Source: Poecilobothrus nobilitatus (Eukaryota; Arthropoda; Insecta; Diptera; Dolichopodidae). Taken from it: DNA of 64,000 bases. Below, piece by piece: positions 48,523 through 60,479 of the stretch. The stretch spans positions 270,870,515 through 270,934,514 of the forward strand of contig OX352773.1 in the NCBI GenBank assembly GCA_947095535.1, given 5' to 3'. A model generated the notes under the pieces. That model searched no databases. It saw only the letters and a list, made by a program, of their open reading frames with translations, and was not told where the DNA came from. The translations under genes and the position numbers were made by a program. Within the stretch, counting starts at the first letter, position 1; each line of letters begins with the position of its first letter.

Positions 48523-49829
48523 ATCATTTATTTAATTTTTTGCATAGTTTTTTCTTTGTTATTGTTATTCTAGAACATGTCACATTAAGTAAATTATTTT
48601 TGTAATTTTATTATAATTATTTAAATTAATTTTAATTTGTTTTTTTTTTTTTTGTTCTTTATAAACACAATTTAACCTTGTTTCTCTCCTAACCATATTT
48701 TGTGAATTATTAATTTTTACTTCATATTTAATATTTTTTATTTTATTTCAAAGGTTAAACTTGTGATATTTAAACAGCTTGTCTTTCATTATTTTTGAAA
48801 ATGATTATATGAATTTTTAACAAAAAACAAAGTCTAGATCATTAAAATTGAATTAAAGACAAAGCAAAAAAAATTATTGAATTTGTTTGATTTTAAATTG
48901 AAAAAAAATAAAAAGAAAAATAAAAAATTTAATACAATAAAGAATTTCAAACTCTACACGACATAGAAATTAATTTTAAAAGTGTTTAATATTGAAACGG
49001 TCGTTTTAAATTTTTTTATTTTTTTAATTAATTTTATTTTAATATGTTCTAAATCAATTCTTTTCCTATTTATTATTTAGTAATAATAGGAAATTTATTT
49101 AATTATAATCAGAAATACATAATTATAGAAACTAACGAAGTCAAAAAAAAAAAATTATTGTTTCCTTTCTTCGTCAATTTACATACGTATTATTTAGTGC
49201 GGAACGTTACTTACCATTATGTTTTCAATTAAATTTATTTTATTTTATTTTATATACCCCTTAATTTATAATTTCATAAAAACTAAGTTTTGAATTCTAG
49301 AGAAATAGAATATGGTATCCTTACAACTTATATAATATTAATAAATAATGACATTGCAAGGTAACTGGAGCAAGCAAACCCTTATGTGTGAGTTATTTAT
49401 AGTAAAACTTAGACTTAAACTTAGATTATATCTTAACAATTTAAAATAGTATAATTCTTGCCTTGAAAATGGCATTTTTTTTATTAAATATTTTAAGAAG
49501 ACCTTTTTTATGATAAGCCATTAGGACATGGTAGCTTTGTATATAAATTTTTTATTGTCATTGTAATTTTCAATCCTTCCTTCGATTTTATGCATTTGTA
49601 TTTTTGTAAAGTCTGACTATGATGAACTATGAAATATGAACTATATCTGACTATGATCTATGTCAGATTATAGATCATTTTTAATAATTTATTCTGTGCA
49701 ATTTGAAGTTCTTGAATATGTGTATGTATTTGCTCAGTCTTTCCATATTGAAATATTAATTAATTTGAATAATAATAAGCTCCATTAATATTTAATTATT
49801 TTTACACTTGGAAATATACTCGTATGAAG
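48523..49829. other. AT-rich DNA, nothing recognised
   Basis: Unique A/T-rich sequence. A stutter of 'GACTATGATGAACTATGA' and 'CTGACTATGATCTATG' lies near 49613-49670, a small local duplication. Confidence 0.5.
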
Positions 49830-50553
49830 TGGCTGTGCAGAAAATCACCCAAAAATTGAAAATTAAAAATGAACCAAAAAAACTGTCAACATTTTTTAGG
49901 CCATTTTTCATTTATTTTTTCATTATGAAAAGAAAATAAGTCCAAATTTTAAAAATTAAATATGACCCAAAACTATATATTTTTTGGACCATTTTTCTTA
50001 AAATATAATTTTTAGTTTAACAAACAAAATTCAGGAATAGGTATTTAAAGGTTCATTAAAATTTCTAAGATCATACGATGATAAACAGCAATAATAAGAT
50101 GCTGTGTCATAAAATCGTAAGCCATAAGTACGAAAAGCAAAAATGATATAGGTACATAATCAAAATCTTGCATTCTGAGTTTGTATGGAAACCTGTAGGT
50201 ATGGACATACTTTAGTATATTGATTTTAGATTTGGATTCAACAATATTTATATATAAGTATGTATATTGTAAAAGGGTAAATTCGCAACAAAATATTGTA
50301 GGTATTACTTCCTTGTAAGCATCTTCAAATTTGCAATGAATGCCCATTCAAATTACAGGTGGAAAGTGTTGCAGCTAGATCAGAAAATTTTAATTGGCCA
50401 ATTTGTCGCCAGAAAGTAGATGAAACCCTGCAAAATCGGGTAATTTTTTATTTCATTTAATTTTTGGGCCTTTTTTCATTTATTTTTGGATAAATTTTCC
50501 TTTTTTTATTGGGTCATTTTTCATTTTCAATTTTTGGGCGATATTGCGCCATA
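49830..50553. mobile_element. inverted-repeat-flanked segment, possible foldback/MITE
   Basis: The left arm (about 49846-49875, starting CACCCAAAAATTGAAAATTA) and the reverse complement of the right arm (about 50511-50540, starting CGCCCAAAAATTGAAAATGA) agree at about 27 of 30 positions, with looser similarity outward (TGGC...GCA). Additional internal blocks, GGCC-TTTTTCATTTATTTTT at about 49900 and 50468, are repeated directly. The 100-codon frame at 50045-50347 (minus) inside it has no recognisable motif. The target duplication was not identified. Confidence 0.5.
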
Positions 50554-52889
50554 TAAAATAGGTACCTACTTTTTTAATTACATATATAGGTACGTATTTT
50601 ATTTTAGTTTTTTATTTATTATAATATAATTTTAAGAGGAGTAAAAATAATAATATAATTATAATATTTAAGTAATTATTAGACTGGAATGAATGAAAAA
50701 AAAGGAATATTTTTTAATAATTTTTTTTAAACTATTACACTTTCCTAGAATTTTTCATTTATCAACTAAAATACAAAAATTAACAATTCTGTTTTTTTCT
50801 AAATTAGGTTTTATTGTTTGTTGTTCTTCAAAAAAAATTTCATTTCTATACTACTCCTTATTTTGACGTTGTTCATCTTCCAAAAAAAGTTTATGTTCAT
50901 TAATGTCGTCAAAAAATGGGTAGAGTACTTCAATCATTATCCATCGTATTATTACGTACCTACATTTATATATTTTTCTGTACATTTTTTTTAAATGCAG
51001 CTAAGAATTTTATAACCTTTGGCAAGATAATCTGAACTTCATTTATTAAATTTCAGGGGAAATAAAATAAGAAAATAATAGAAAAATTCAAAGAACGAAA
51101 TGAACAATGTTAATGCCCTGCTGTTTTGAAACAAAATTTTTCTATATTATCAAATAAAATTCAAAGTTTGAATTTTAGTTTAAATAGGTACCCATTATAA
51201 TGGAGTTCAATCTTGTTTAAAAAGTAGACCCTATCTTAAAAAAAAAATTTTTTTCGAAATTACTTTTTAAATATCTATGAAAAAAAATCCATTTCAAAAG
51301 GCTTTTTAAAATAATTTTTCTTTTCTAAATATTGTAAACGTAATTTTTTTCTTTATCTTTTTTATAAAATTATTTAAACATTCAGTTTTTTTTTATAAAC
51401 TCATATTTTATAATTGAATGAATGAATGAACGAATCAACGAATGAATCTTGAAATAAATTTTGTTTTTAAATTCATGGATAATTCGTTTTAGTGTTCAAC
51501 ATTATTTTCTTCTTTTTTTTTATACTTTTTAATTTTGTTCACAAAATAATTTTTAAATATAAAAAAATTAAAACTCTATAAAAATCTACTAAATTGTATA
51601 TATGTATGTAGGTATATAGTAAAAATATATAATAACTAACTAAACAACAATCCAGCCTACGTCCGACATTACTAAAAACAATCCAACAATAATACAAACA
51701 ATTTCAGATTAAATGGCAAACAAAACCAAAACAACACTTGAATGAAGAACTCTTAGAAAAAGAAAAATATAAAATAAAATGGAATATAATAAAAATGTAT
51801 CCGACATTTTACGATTAAAACTGAAAAGATTAAATTCCTAAATTCGATTATTTATGCTCAGACCCGATTGTCAGTAGAATCGGAGGTACAAAAGATTATA
51901 ACAAAAAAAAAAAACTAAATAAAAACCAAAACTCTAAAATGAAAAATGAAGAGAAAGAAAATAAATTAAAAAAAAAAAAACGAAATCTTTATTTTACAAA
52001 TGTACAAAAAACAATAAAATTCAATATTTTTTTTTAATGTTTTTTTATTTTTTTTTATTTATTTCTTTATGTATTATGAATATGTTGCAAAAGAAACGAC
52101 AAAAAAAAATACTTGAACGGATAAGCCCTTCCACAAAAAATTGAATAATTCATTGGTTGTTCTTGTTGTAATCAATTTTTAACCATCACATTTTTTTAAT
52201 GAAATTTCAACGGCGTTCAAACAAAAACAAAAAAAAAATTCTTAAATTCATTTCTTTTGAAAATGATTTTTTCATTCATTATTATTCATTCATTTGTATT
52301 CGATTTTCGGAATTTATGCACATTAATATGTAGATACCTAAAATGAAAAAATTAAAAAAAAAACAAAAAACAATTCAATATCTTTTTAAATTCAAATTCA
52401 AGTTTTTGATTTCAAAGAATTAGTACAATTTCCTATTAAAATGTACTATTGTACAATTACATAGCGTCTATAATAGCTGATATAAGTACAATTTTATTGT
52501 TACTCTTCCTTCTAATCTCTTCCTTCCTCAAATTAAAATCTTTCAAATTTCAATGTAAACTTTGAAATATCAAAAGTTTTTCAATTTTTGTTCTATTTTT
52601 TTTTGGTCTGATGAAACATTAAAAAAACTGAAAATATAAAAAACTTAATACCATGCAGTTAAAAAAAAATAAAATAAATGACAAATAACCGCTTTTAGAA
52701 AACTTTGCAAAAAAAAAATTAAAAGTGGATAACCTTTTATACTTTTGTTGTTTTATTTATTTTTGACTGACTATGTTTTTGACATCGGGTACTTTTTTTT
52801 TTTATATACATAATCTTCTTATTGTTTTTCATTCGTATTATATTTACTTTTATAAATTTTTATTTTTTAATTTTTAATATAGAAAGAGG
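50554..52889. other. AT-rich DNA, nothing recognised
   Basis: Unique A/T-rich sequence. A (GAAT)n-type run lies at 51416-51447; many homopolymers occur between 51900 and 52400. No coding or transposon signal found. Confidence 0.5.
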
Positions 52890-53345
52890 AAACGTGTATG
52901 TAGAATAGATTGAATATAATATATGCTGTTTGCATAAAACTTGAACATCTTTTACAAGATTTCAGATGTCTAGCTAATTAAGTTCCAAGATATGTAAGCT
53001 ATCTGAACCTGCTGCTGTAGCACAATCAAATTTTATAAAAGTTGTTGGTATGTAACTTGACATCTTTTCAGAAAATTCCATATACCTAACTTCAATTCAC
53101 ACTGAGTAATTTTCATATTTAAAAAGCGAAACTAATACATAATTTTAAAAAGTGATGATGGCAAAAATTTGGAATCCTAGATTCACTATTTTTTTTTAGT
53201 AATCATGGGGACGGATGGCCGGATATGTACATAGCTTAATCAACGAATTTTTCCATTCTGAACCGATCTATATACTTGAGTCTATATCTAGCTCGGTTCC
53301 CTTTGGGTGCCAAAAATACAATGGCTTGAACTACGGGTATAAAAA
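52890..53345 (+). repeat. dispersed repeat B, copy 3
   Basis: AATATAATATATGCTGTTTG, CATAAAACTTGAACATCTTT, GGGGACGGATGGCCGGATAT, CTTGAGTCTATATCTAGCTC and GGTTCCCTTTGGGTGCC, ending CTACGGGTATAAA, follow the order of copies 1 and 2. The 95-codon frame 53215-53502 starts inside this repeat and is not a gene. Confidence 0.75.
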
Positions 53346-54663
53346 TATAGCCAATTATACGAGTATAAAAAGTAGCTTATTAAAAACTCTTATTTTGTCT
53401 AAAATAATTAAATATAAAATAATTTGTTATATAGTTACAAATATAAGTAAAATAATTATTTATATTCAGGATATTCCACATCAGAATCTACCAAAAAATT
53501 GAATGGGTGGGAAAGTATATTTTGAACCGTTTTTGAGATAAAAAAATATCTATAACTTTTGAACGGCTCGCTTTCCAGAGATATAACAAAATGAATTTTA
53601 TTTAAGCTTTAATTGTACTAATTGTACACTAATGAATAGTTACAAAGCTCAAACCTTTAGAAATGATTTAGAAAAAAATCATTTTATTCAAACTCAATTT
53701 TCTTTGGAAACACTCTGTATTCAAGAAACTTTTAAAAAGCGTATTTTAAGCATAAATAGAAAGCGTATTTCAAGCTCTAATATTAATATTTAATAATTTG
53801 TGAAGTAGTGAAGTACTTATATGAAGAATATCTCGTATAAAATATGTATTATTGCATTCTTTCAATTCGTTTTTAAATTTTTCACAAAAAAAAAAATTAA
53901 ATTTTACATTTACATATAACCACCTTTCCACTCACACCTAAGCCCACCTGCCAAATTTATAACATACAGCTAAGCTAGAATTGCAAGGATTTTTACAACT
54001 TTTTTCTTATGATGCTGTTATTGCTCATATATTCCTCTTGTAGCTAACAAGAATTAAGAGATTCAATTATATAAATGGCTTGCATAAATATAGCAGTGGC
54101 TCCTTAAAAATAGTATGTCGATAAAACACATATTATATATTATTAACATTATATACGTATTTATCTTATATATTTGTTCAAACTTAATTTATTTCTATTC
54201 TGCATGGAAAAACAGTTCGTAAATTCTCTTAAAAAAAAACTTGATGTAATGCATAAATTTTTAAATCTTTATTATTCTATTAAATTTAAAATAAACTATA
54301 AACAAAAAGTGATAAACATGTCAAAACTAATTAAATTCAAAATTACCCTGTTTAGCGATTTTGTTTTTCGAAACATACTTATATTTTCACAGATTTTTAA
54401 TTATATATTAGACAATATATATATTAAACCAATTTGTACTTTTATACACTAATTTTAATTTTAAACTCAAATATGGTTGAAAGAAATAAAGGCCAGATCA
54501 GGCCAATATAATACCAAATATAAATTAATCAATATAATTTGTTTTTACATTTTGAATATAAAAATTCGACTTGGCATAAAAGTGCCTTATTATTGATGCA
54601 TATATGTATATGTATGTACATATAATATTAAACATATTTTTGAATCAAACATTTAATAATACT
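53346..54663. other. AT-rich DNA, nothing recognised
   Basis: A short stretch at 53460-53720 (ATTCCACATCAGAATCTACC; TTTGAACGGCTCGCTTTCCA) is less A/T-rich and may be a repeat fragment, unmatched here. The 92-codon frame 54174-54452 is Lys/Ile/Phe-rich and unconvincing. Just before the insert is a TATGTATATGTATGTACATA run near 54602-54620. Confidence 0.45.
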
Positions 54664-54675
54664 AAGTATATAAAA

Positions 54676-54793
54676 GTGGTTCGACGAGACGCTGTAGGTA
54701 GTGTGCGGATCGTTGAGCAGGGGAGTACAACGGGTCGCGGGGCCTAGGTGTAAGGGAGGTTAGACACCCCCCCTGAGAAACAACAACAACAAC
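54676..54793 (+). mobile_element. 118-bp GC-rich retroposed insert with exact 12-bp target duplication
   Basis: The insert is flanked by AAGTATATAAAA on both sides (54664-54675 and 54794-54805). Its content, GTGGTTCGACGAGACGCTGT, AGGTAGTGTGCGGATCGTTG, CGGGTCGCGGGGCCTAGGTG and a GACACCCCCCCTGAG block, is far more G+C-rich than anything near, and it ends in a CAACAACAACAACAAC tail. Target duplication of about this length plus a simple-repeat 3' tail indicates target-primed reverse transcription, so this is a severely 5'-truncated LINE 3' end or a SINE. The exact duplication suggests recent insertion. Confidence 0.88.
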
Positions 54794-54805
54794 AAGTATA
54801 TAAAA

Positions 54806-57800
54806 TATTATTAGAACAGATTAAAAGAAACAGTTTTCTCCATTTAAGGCTATTTTTTATAGCATTTATATAAGTTTAGTTAATTGCATATATAGTTCAA
54901 AATTTATTGTGCAAAAATTAACTTTGATAAATTAAATGTTGTGACCTTATTTCAACATTTAAAAGTTATTAATATTGATTTTTTTTCTAGAAATTGTCTT
55001 TCCATTTATTCTTTCCTATATCCTTTCATAACTTTTGTTACATAAGAAATAAAATAAAACTATAAATAAATACAGAAATTTTTAAAATTGAAACTTTTCG
55101 AAATAATTACTTAATATATTGTTATAATAATTTAAAAATTTATTTCCGAGTTCAATTTGAAATTCAATTAATATTTAATAATCAATTTTCATAAGGAAAC
55201 TATCAATTTTCTAATTAAAAAATAGAGAATTGTAAATATTTCACTTACATAGCTAAATTTAAAAACTTAATTAATTTTTTATTTAAATTAAAAAATCGGA
55301 AATGGAAAACTTTTAAAATTTCCTATAAAAATAAATAAGTATAACTATCAGTTAATATAAAAAAATTAAAAATAAAATCAACCAAATAAAGAATTCTTAC
55401 TATTTATCTGACAAGCTTGATATATTATGATCTCATCATTTAAGCCTTTTAATTTTTTTTTTTCAAATATCTCAAGTTCACATTTTAACCAATTACAACT
55501 GATACACGTTTAATAAATTAGAAAAAAAGTGGGAAACAATTAAAAGTTTTCCAGCATAGCAGTAAAAATTCAATTCAATTCGACATGACATAAAAAAAAA
55601 AATACATACTATGTACATAATAATGTAGTTGAAATCTAACATATTAAAAAATCATAATTAATATGTTTATTATGAGAAATGGTAAGAGATTATATTCAAG
55701 CATAGATTTTTTAGATTCCTCTTCTCCAACCTACTGTTCGAACGTATTTTTTTACTTTTAATATTAATAATTTCTATAGAATAAATCGCAAATCTTCTAA
55801 AGGCGAAGAATTTTTTATTAAATTCATTTCTATTATATAACATCTATGTATATAATATTATACACTTACAAACACACTCAAATATCGAACTATGAAAAAT
55901 TCCTACAATTATATTAAATATAAGTTTATTTTCATTTTTGTTAATTTAATTTATTTTATCTATTTTATTATCTAATATTTTACTATTTGAATTAATAAAG
56001 TTTTTATACTTATAAGAATACTCATTTTTTATTATATAGGAAACTGCTTATACTATAATAAAAGTAACTACAGTAATTTGCTATAGAATTGTGCACCAAC
56101 TTTTTTTTAAAGTATAAAAATAAATAAAATATTTTTATAAATCAAAATATTCCTTTGAATTTTTCTAAATCTTACTGAAAAATCATGGCTAATATCTTTT
56201 CCGCCTCCTATACTTTAATTATATTTAATCTGTAATTGTATCTTTTAGATAATTAAAAATTTGCAGAATTTAATATTAATATTTTCCACTGTTTAACTTT
56301 TGTTCGAATGCCAGCCGAAATAAAATTTATCATTTATTACATTTTAAATTTATTTTATTCGAATTTAGATCTGGTGCAGCAAAGTTTATTAGTTACATAT
56401 AGATTAAGTTTAAGGTAAATTGCATCTGCATTTGCACATTTTTTAAACAATTACTGGCAAGTTAACTTTATATAACAAATAACTATGCATATGTACAGTT
56501 ATTATATATAAATAAATCTGATGAATTCGTCACTACTAATTGTTATTAGAATGTTATATATATAATATATGTATTATATGATATGTAGATAGGTAGGACA
56601 TAATTAATACCATCCATCACTATTATATACATCTAGATTTCTATTAATTCTATTCGCCATAACTTTACTAGCATAATAATGACGTTTTTAAACACTGTCG
56701 CTACTTTACAATAGCATTGTGAAACTGTTTTCAATGGTAATTTATTGTTTTTTTTTTATCAATAACTTTAACTTCCTTTGAATACATGTTTAGCGTATAC
56801 TGTTTAGTGTTTAGATAATTAATAAATTGCATTTGAAACATAAAGCAAGGCCAAAGATTTTACACTAAGGTACACAATTTTTATATTGCTCATACAAAGC
56901 ATTCTAGAATTGTGCTTCCATTAATTCTTATTAAAACATAGAAATTTTTCTAGATTTTTTACTGCGTCTTAAAGAAAACTGTGTGTGGAAAACCAAAATG
57001 CTTTTTCTTTATACTTTATACTACAGGCAAATGTGTTAAAATGTGTTCAATTCTGGCATCTTATACATTTAAAAAATATTTATACGGTTGTTCAGCTTCC
57101 AGATGCCTCAAAATAGCCAATTTACGTGTTTTGACACCGAATAACTTTTTTAAAGGGCTACATAAAAAGTTTATCTATATCTGTACAAAATAATTTTTTT
57201 TATGAGAAAATTAAAATTCGTTTAGGTAATTCTAAATGGTGTAAAGAAGTTTTGTATTTCATATTATCTACTTTGTACAAAGAGAAAATAGATTAACGGA
57301 GAATAGGCTAAATAAAATGAAAAGGTAAAAAAAAGATAGAATATAAAAGAAACAAACATATGAAAAAAATGAGAAAACCTCTAAAAAAAACGAAAACATA
57401 TTTTTTTCTATTTTATTTTTGTTTTAAATATTTTGTTCTTAGATTATGAATGCCAATTTTGGTCTACATATAATACACCTGATAATACTTTTGCCTTTTT
57501 TGTTTTTTTTTTATTTACTATATATGTAGTCAATATTGTAAATATTTTTAAAATAAAAAAAAATTGTATTTTTTATTAAGATAAAAGTTAAATAAAGTGA
57601 ATCTTTAGATTTAAAAAATATTTAGTAGAATTTGAGATATAAACATTTCAAAATACAGCTTTGAGAAGCTGTAATAAACAGGGTCACATAAAAAAGTAGT
57701 TTAACAAAGTTAGTTTTTCCATCTGGTTACTGTCCATATGGTACAAATTCTATTACTCAATGTTAAACGTTTAAAAGTTTTGAAAACAGAAGAACGCAAA

Positions 57801-58042
57801 GAGAAATTAATAAGTAAATTTTTCCAAATATATATTTTAAAAATATGTCAAAGAAAACATTTATTCATTTTACAAAAAATTATTTTTTGCATTTATTCTC
57901 TTATATATGATAAAAAATTTAAAAAGAAAAAATACAAATTTCTAGAGAAATACTAAGAAAAGAAGAATTGTAGTGAAAGATATTTTTAAAAGGAAGTTGC
58001 ATTAAATCAGACAATATTTCCTTTTTTTGTCCTTTTTCTCCA
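54806..58042. other. AT-rich DNA, nothing recognised
   Basis: More than 3 kb of unique A/T-rich sequence. Frames at 56981-57193 and 57738-57956 have random composition (Lys/Phe/Ile). The stretch 56880-57180 is slightly less A/T-rich but offers no motif. Confidence 0.5.
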
Positions 58043-59650
58043 CTTTTTTTTTTTATTTTATTTTTATTTATTTATTATATTTATCTCAAATGAGCAATAA
58101 ATAAGTTGGTACAGAGTATATCTAAATAAAAAATTTTTATCACAAATAAGTATTTAATATATAAAAGTGCGATAATGAAAACTACAGAAACAGAAAAGTT
58201 AATCAGTTAAAAATAAAAATAATAATTAGTTATATAAGAAAAGAAAATTGACTTAAAGATGTCTTCATATAAACAGACATACATACATATAAACAGACAT
58301 AAAATATATACTTATTCAATATTCTTAAAATTTTGGATTTTTAAAGCTAGCGGTAGTTCATTGCAGTATTTGTAACCTAAATTATATATAGCATCTTGTC
58401 TATTGACAAGACCTAAATAAACTGATGTGAGTCTGAATGAATGAATGTAATTGATGTGAGTCTAGCTATTGAACCCAATGTTTGAAGATACATTCTAATC
58501 ATTTATGCTGATCTTGTGTTGTATATATGTAAAACACATTATTCATAATCTGTTTGATATTTGTATTTATGTTGTTAGTTAACATCAGGTGTATTTGGAG
58601 TACAAGTTTATAATATTTTATAAGTTTTCTAGATGGCATTTCATGTTTTTTATGTATTTCTTTTGTTAATGTTCTTTAATGATATCCAAATATGTTTTTT
58701 ATAGCTTTATTTTGTATCACTTGCATCTTGCAAAGGTTTTGTTTAGTGTTTTACCCCAAATTTGTATGTAGTATATAGTAACACTATGAAACATACTATA
58801 TTGTAATGGAATTTTCAGTTCTGTTAGTATCCTAGTACTAATTAGTTTGAATACTCCCGCAATATTTTTAGCTTTTCTTATATTTTCTTTAATTTGCGCA
58901 GCCCAGTTTAGGTTGCTGTCAACTATTACACCTAAGTATTTGTATTTGTATTCACTGGCTTTTTCAATTTCACATCCATTATACCTGATATTTATTTTAT
59001 CATATTTCGTTGATTTAAAAAAAAACATGTATTTGGTTTTATTTATATTTATTGTCAGTTTGTGCATTCTCATATCTGCATTTATAACCACTTCCAAACT
59101 TTGTTTTGATGATTCTGTACATAGTATAGCGAGATCGTCCGCGTACATGAATGCTTTACCATAGATGTTCAGTTTTAGTAAGTTATTTATGTAACATGAA
59201 AACAATGTAGGCACAGTGAGCTCCCTTGTATTATTCCAAACTTGGTACCATGTGTGCTACTTCTTAGACTCTCGCTTTTTGTATATTGAGTTATTTTGGA
59301 AAGATAGCTTTTAAACCAATCGAATTCTCTTCCATTAATACCAAGTTCGTGAAGTTTTCTAATTGTTATATTTCTGTCTACGTAACATGACAGCTACATT
59401 TTTGTCAACTCATACTTGTATATCAGATATCAGATCAAACAATGCTACTTGCGTACTTAAGTTTCTTCTAAAACGCGTACGCGATAAGGTTTTCTCTTTG
59501 TACATATTCAGCAATTTGGTTATTCATGTATATTTCAATTAATTTACTAAATATACTGGAAATTGATATTGGGCTATAGTTGTTAATATCCTTTGGATTA
59601 CCGCTGTTTTTATAAATTAGTACTACTTTATTTTTCACAACGTATGAATA
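58043..59650 (-). mobile_element. LINE (Jockey/CR1 group), 5'-truncated, with 3' tail
   Basis: Runs on the minus strand from reverse-transcriptase fingers (about 59640) through the catalytic box, thumb and C-terminal end (about 58330) into a 3' UTR ending TTATTTATTGCTCATTTGAG and an A-rich tail AAATAAATAAAAATAAAATA-type stretch (58043-58085). The 5' half (endonuclease, first ORF) is absent. About 1.6 kb in length. Orientation is opposite to the LINE at 60480-61310. Confidence 0.82.
58325..59645 (-). pseudogene. LINE reverse-transcriptase pseudogene
   Basis: Order on the minus strand: VVLIYKNSGNPKDINNYSPI and SISSIFSKLIEIYMNNQIAE (about 59510-59640); NGREFDWFKSYLSKITQY (about 59280-59335); FGIIQGSSL, then a frameshift. 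From 59214 to 58717 one frame is open for 165 codons with the intact catalytic box AFMYADDLAIL, the NINKTKYMFF helix, KYLGVIVDSNLNWAAQIKEN and YIQIWGK. After more stops the end LGLVNRQDAIYNLGYKY then CNELPLALKIQNFKN lies at 58325-58415. The catalytic YADD is preserved, but frameshifts and stops elsewhere make the gene dead. Clade may be Daphne/Crack-like within the Jockey/CR1 group. Confidence 0.85.
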
Positions 59651-59829
59651 GTTTTTTTATTAATTAGAATATATCAAATATAGTACTTTAAAATTTGAAT
59701 AGTGACTTAATATTAAAACAGAATTAAAAAATGATATATATATAAGCGAAATGGTATAAAAATGTTTGACTTATAGCTTTTCTTACACGATTTTTCTTAA
59801 AATCTTAATTTTTTTCTTTTTTCTCTCTC
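59651..59829. other. short AT-rich spacer
   Basis: A/T-rich sequence between LINE and repeat E copy 3, with no recognised signal. Confidence 0.5.
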
Positions 59830-60009
59830 CTTTCCGTTCCTTTGAGGAGCATAGGTCATCTACTAAGTTGCCTATTATTCATTTTTAACTAAGCTTCAGT
59901 TTCTTTTTAATCATAATTTTAACTAAGTCGTTGATTACTCAACTGTAGCTATTGTATACAAACAAGATTATCTAATACATAATATATTATATTTATGCGC
60001 CATCTATTA
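59830..60009 (-). repeat. dispersed repeat E, copy 3
   Basis: Reverse-complemented it reads TAGATGGCGCATAAATATAA, TGTATACAATAGCTACAGTT, GAGTAATCAACGACTTAGTT and GCAACTTAGTAGATGACC, in the order of copies 1 and 2. The 63-codon frame starting at 59995 overlaps its end by chance. Confidence 0.7.
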
Positions 60010-60479
60010 TCTTATTTTTATACAAAGATTATATTTATTTTTTATTTATATTACATTTTTTTTTTGAAAATAATTGTCACGCCTCACGACATTTTCGATA
60101 AACCTAACTTCAATTTTATTTTTATTTTTATGCAATTTGTTAAAGTGAAGGTTTTTAAAACGTTATATAAAGACTTTTTATGTTAGTAGTTAATTAATAT
60201 TTAAATCTATTTAAAATTGAAAAGGAAACATATATAAATATTGCATAGAATAGAGTGTTCTTTTACATTTTGTTTGTAAACTATAATTAAAAATTAATAA
60301 AATTTACGAGAACTCTTTTTTTTTTAACTTAAATTCAACTTAAACCAATTCATTTTATTGTTTAGAATTGAAAACTATCGTATTTTAAGCTACAAATAAT
60401 AAGTTGAAGTTTTAAAATAGTTATATTATATAACTTATCCTTTTCTTTTTAAATGTCAAAACTTTAAAAGATAAAACCA
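60010..60479. other. AT-rich DNA, nothing recognised
   Basis: Unique A/T-rich sequence up to the abrupt start of the next LINE fragment; no signal. Confidence 0.5.

Noticed and set aside
50045..50347. 100-codon open frame (minus) inside the inverted-repeat segment
   Set aside because: Tyr/Ile/Leu/Phe-rich, no transposase or membrane-protein pattern I can name; left unannotated as a gene.
53215..53502. 95-codon open frame
   Set aside because: Starts inside repeat B copy 3 and runs into A/T-rich flank; not kept open in the other B copies.
54174..54452. 92-codon open frame
   Set aside because: Lys/Ile/Phe/Asn-rich with no recognisable motif or splice context; expected by chance in this amount of A/T-rich DNA.
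58847..59164. 105-codon plus-strand open frame
   Set aside because: It is the antisense shadow of the LINE reverse transcriptase on the minus strand.
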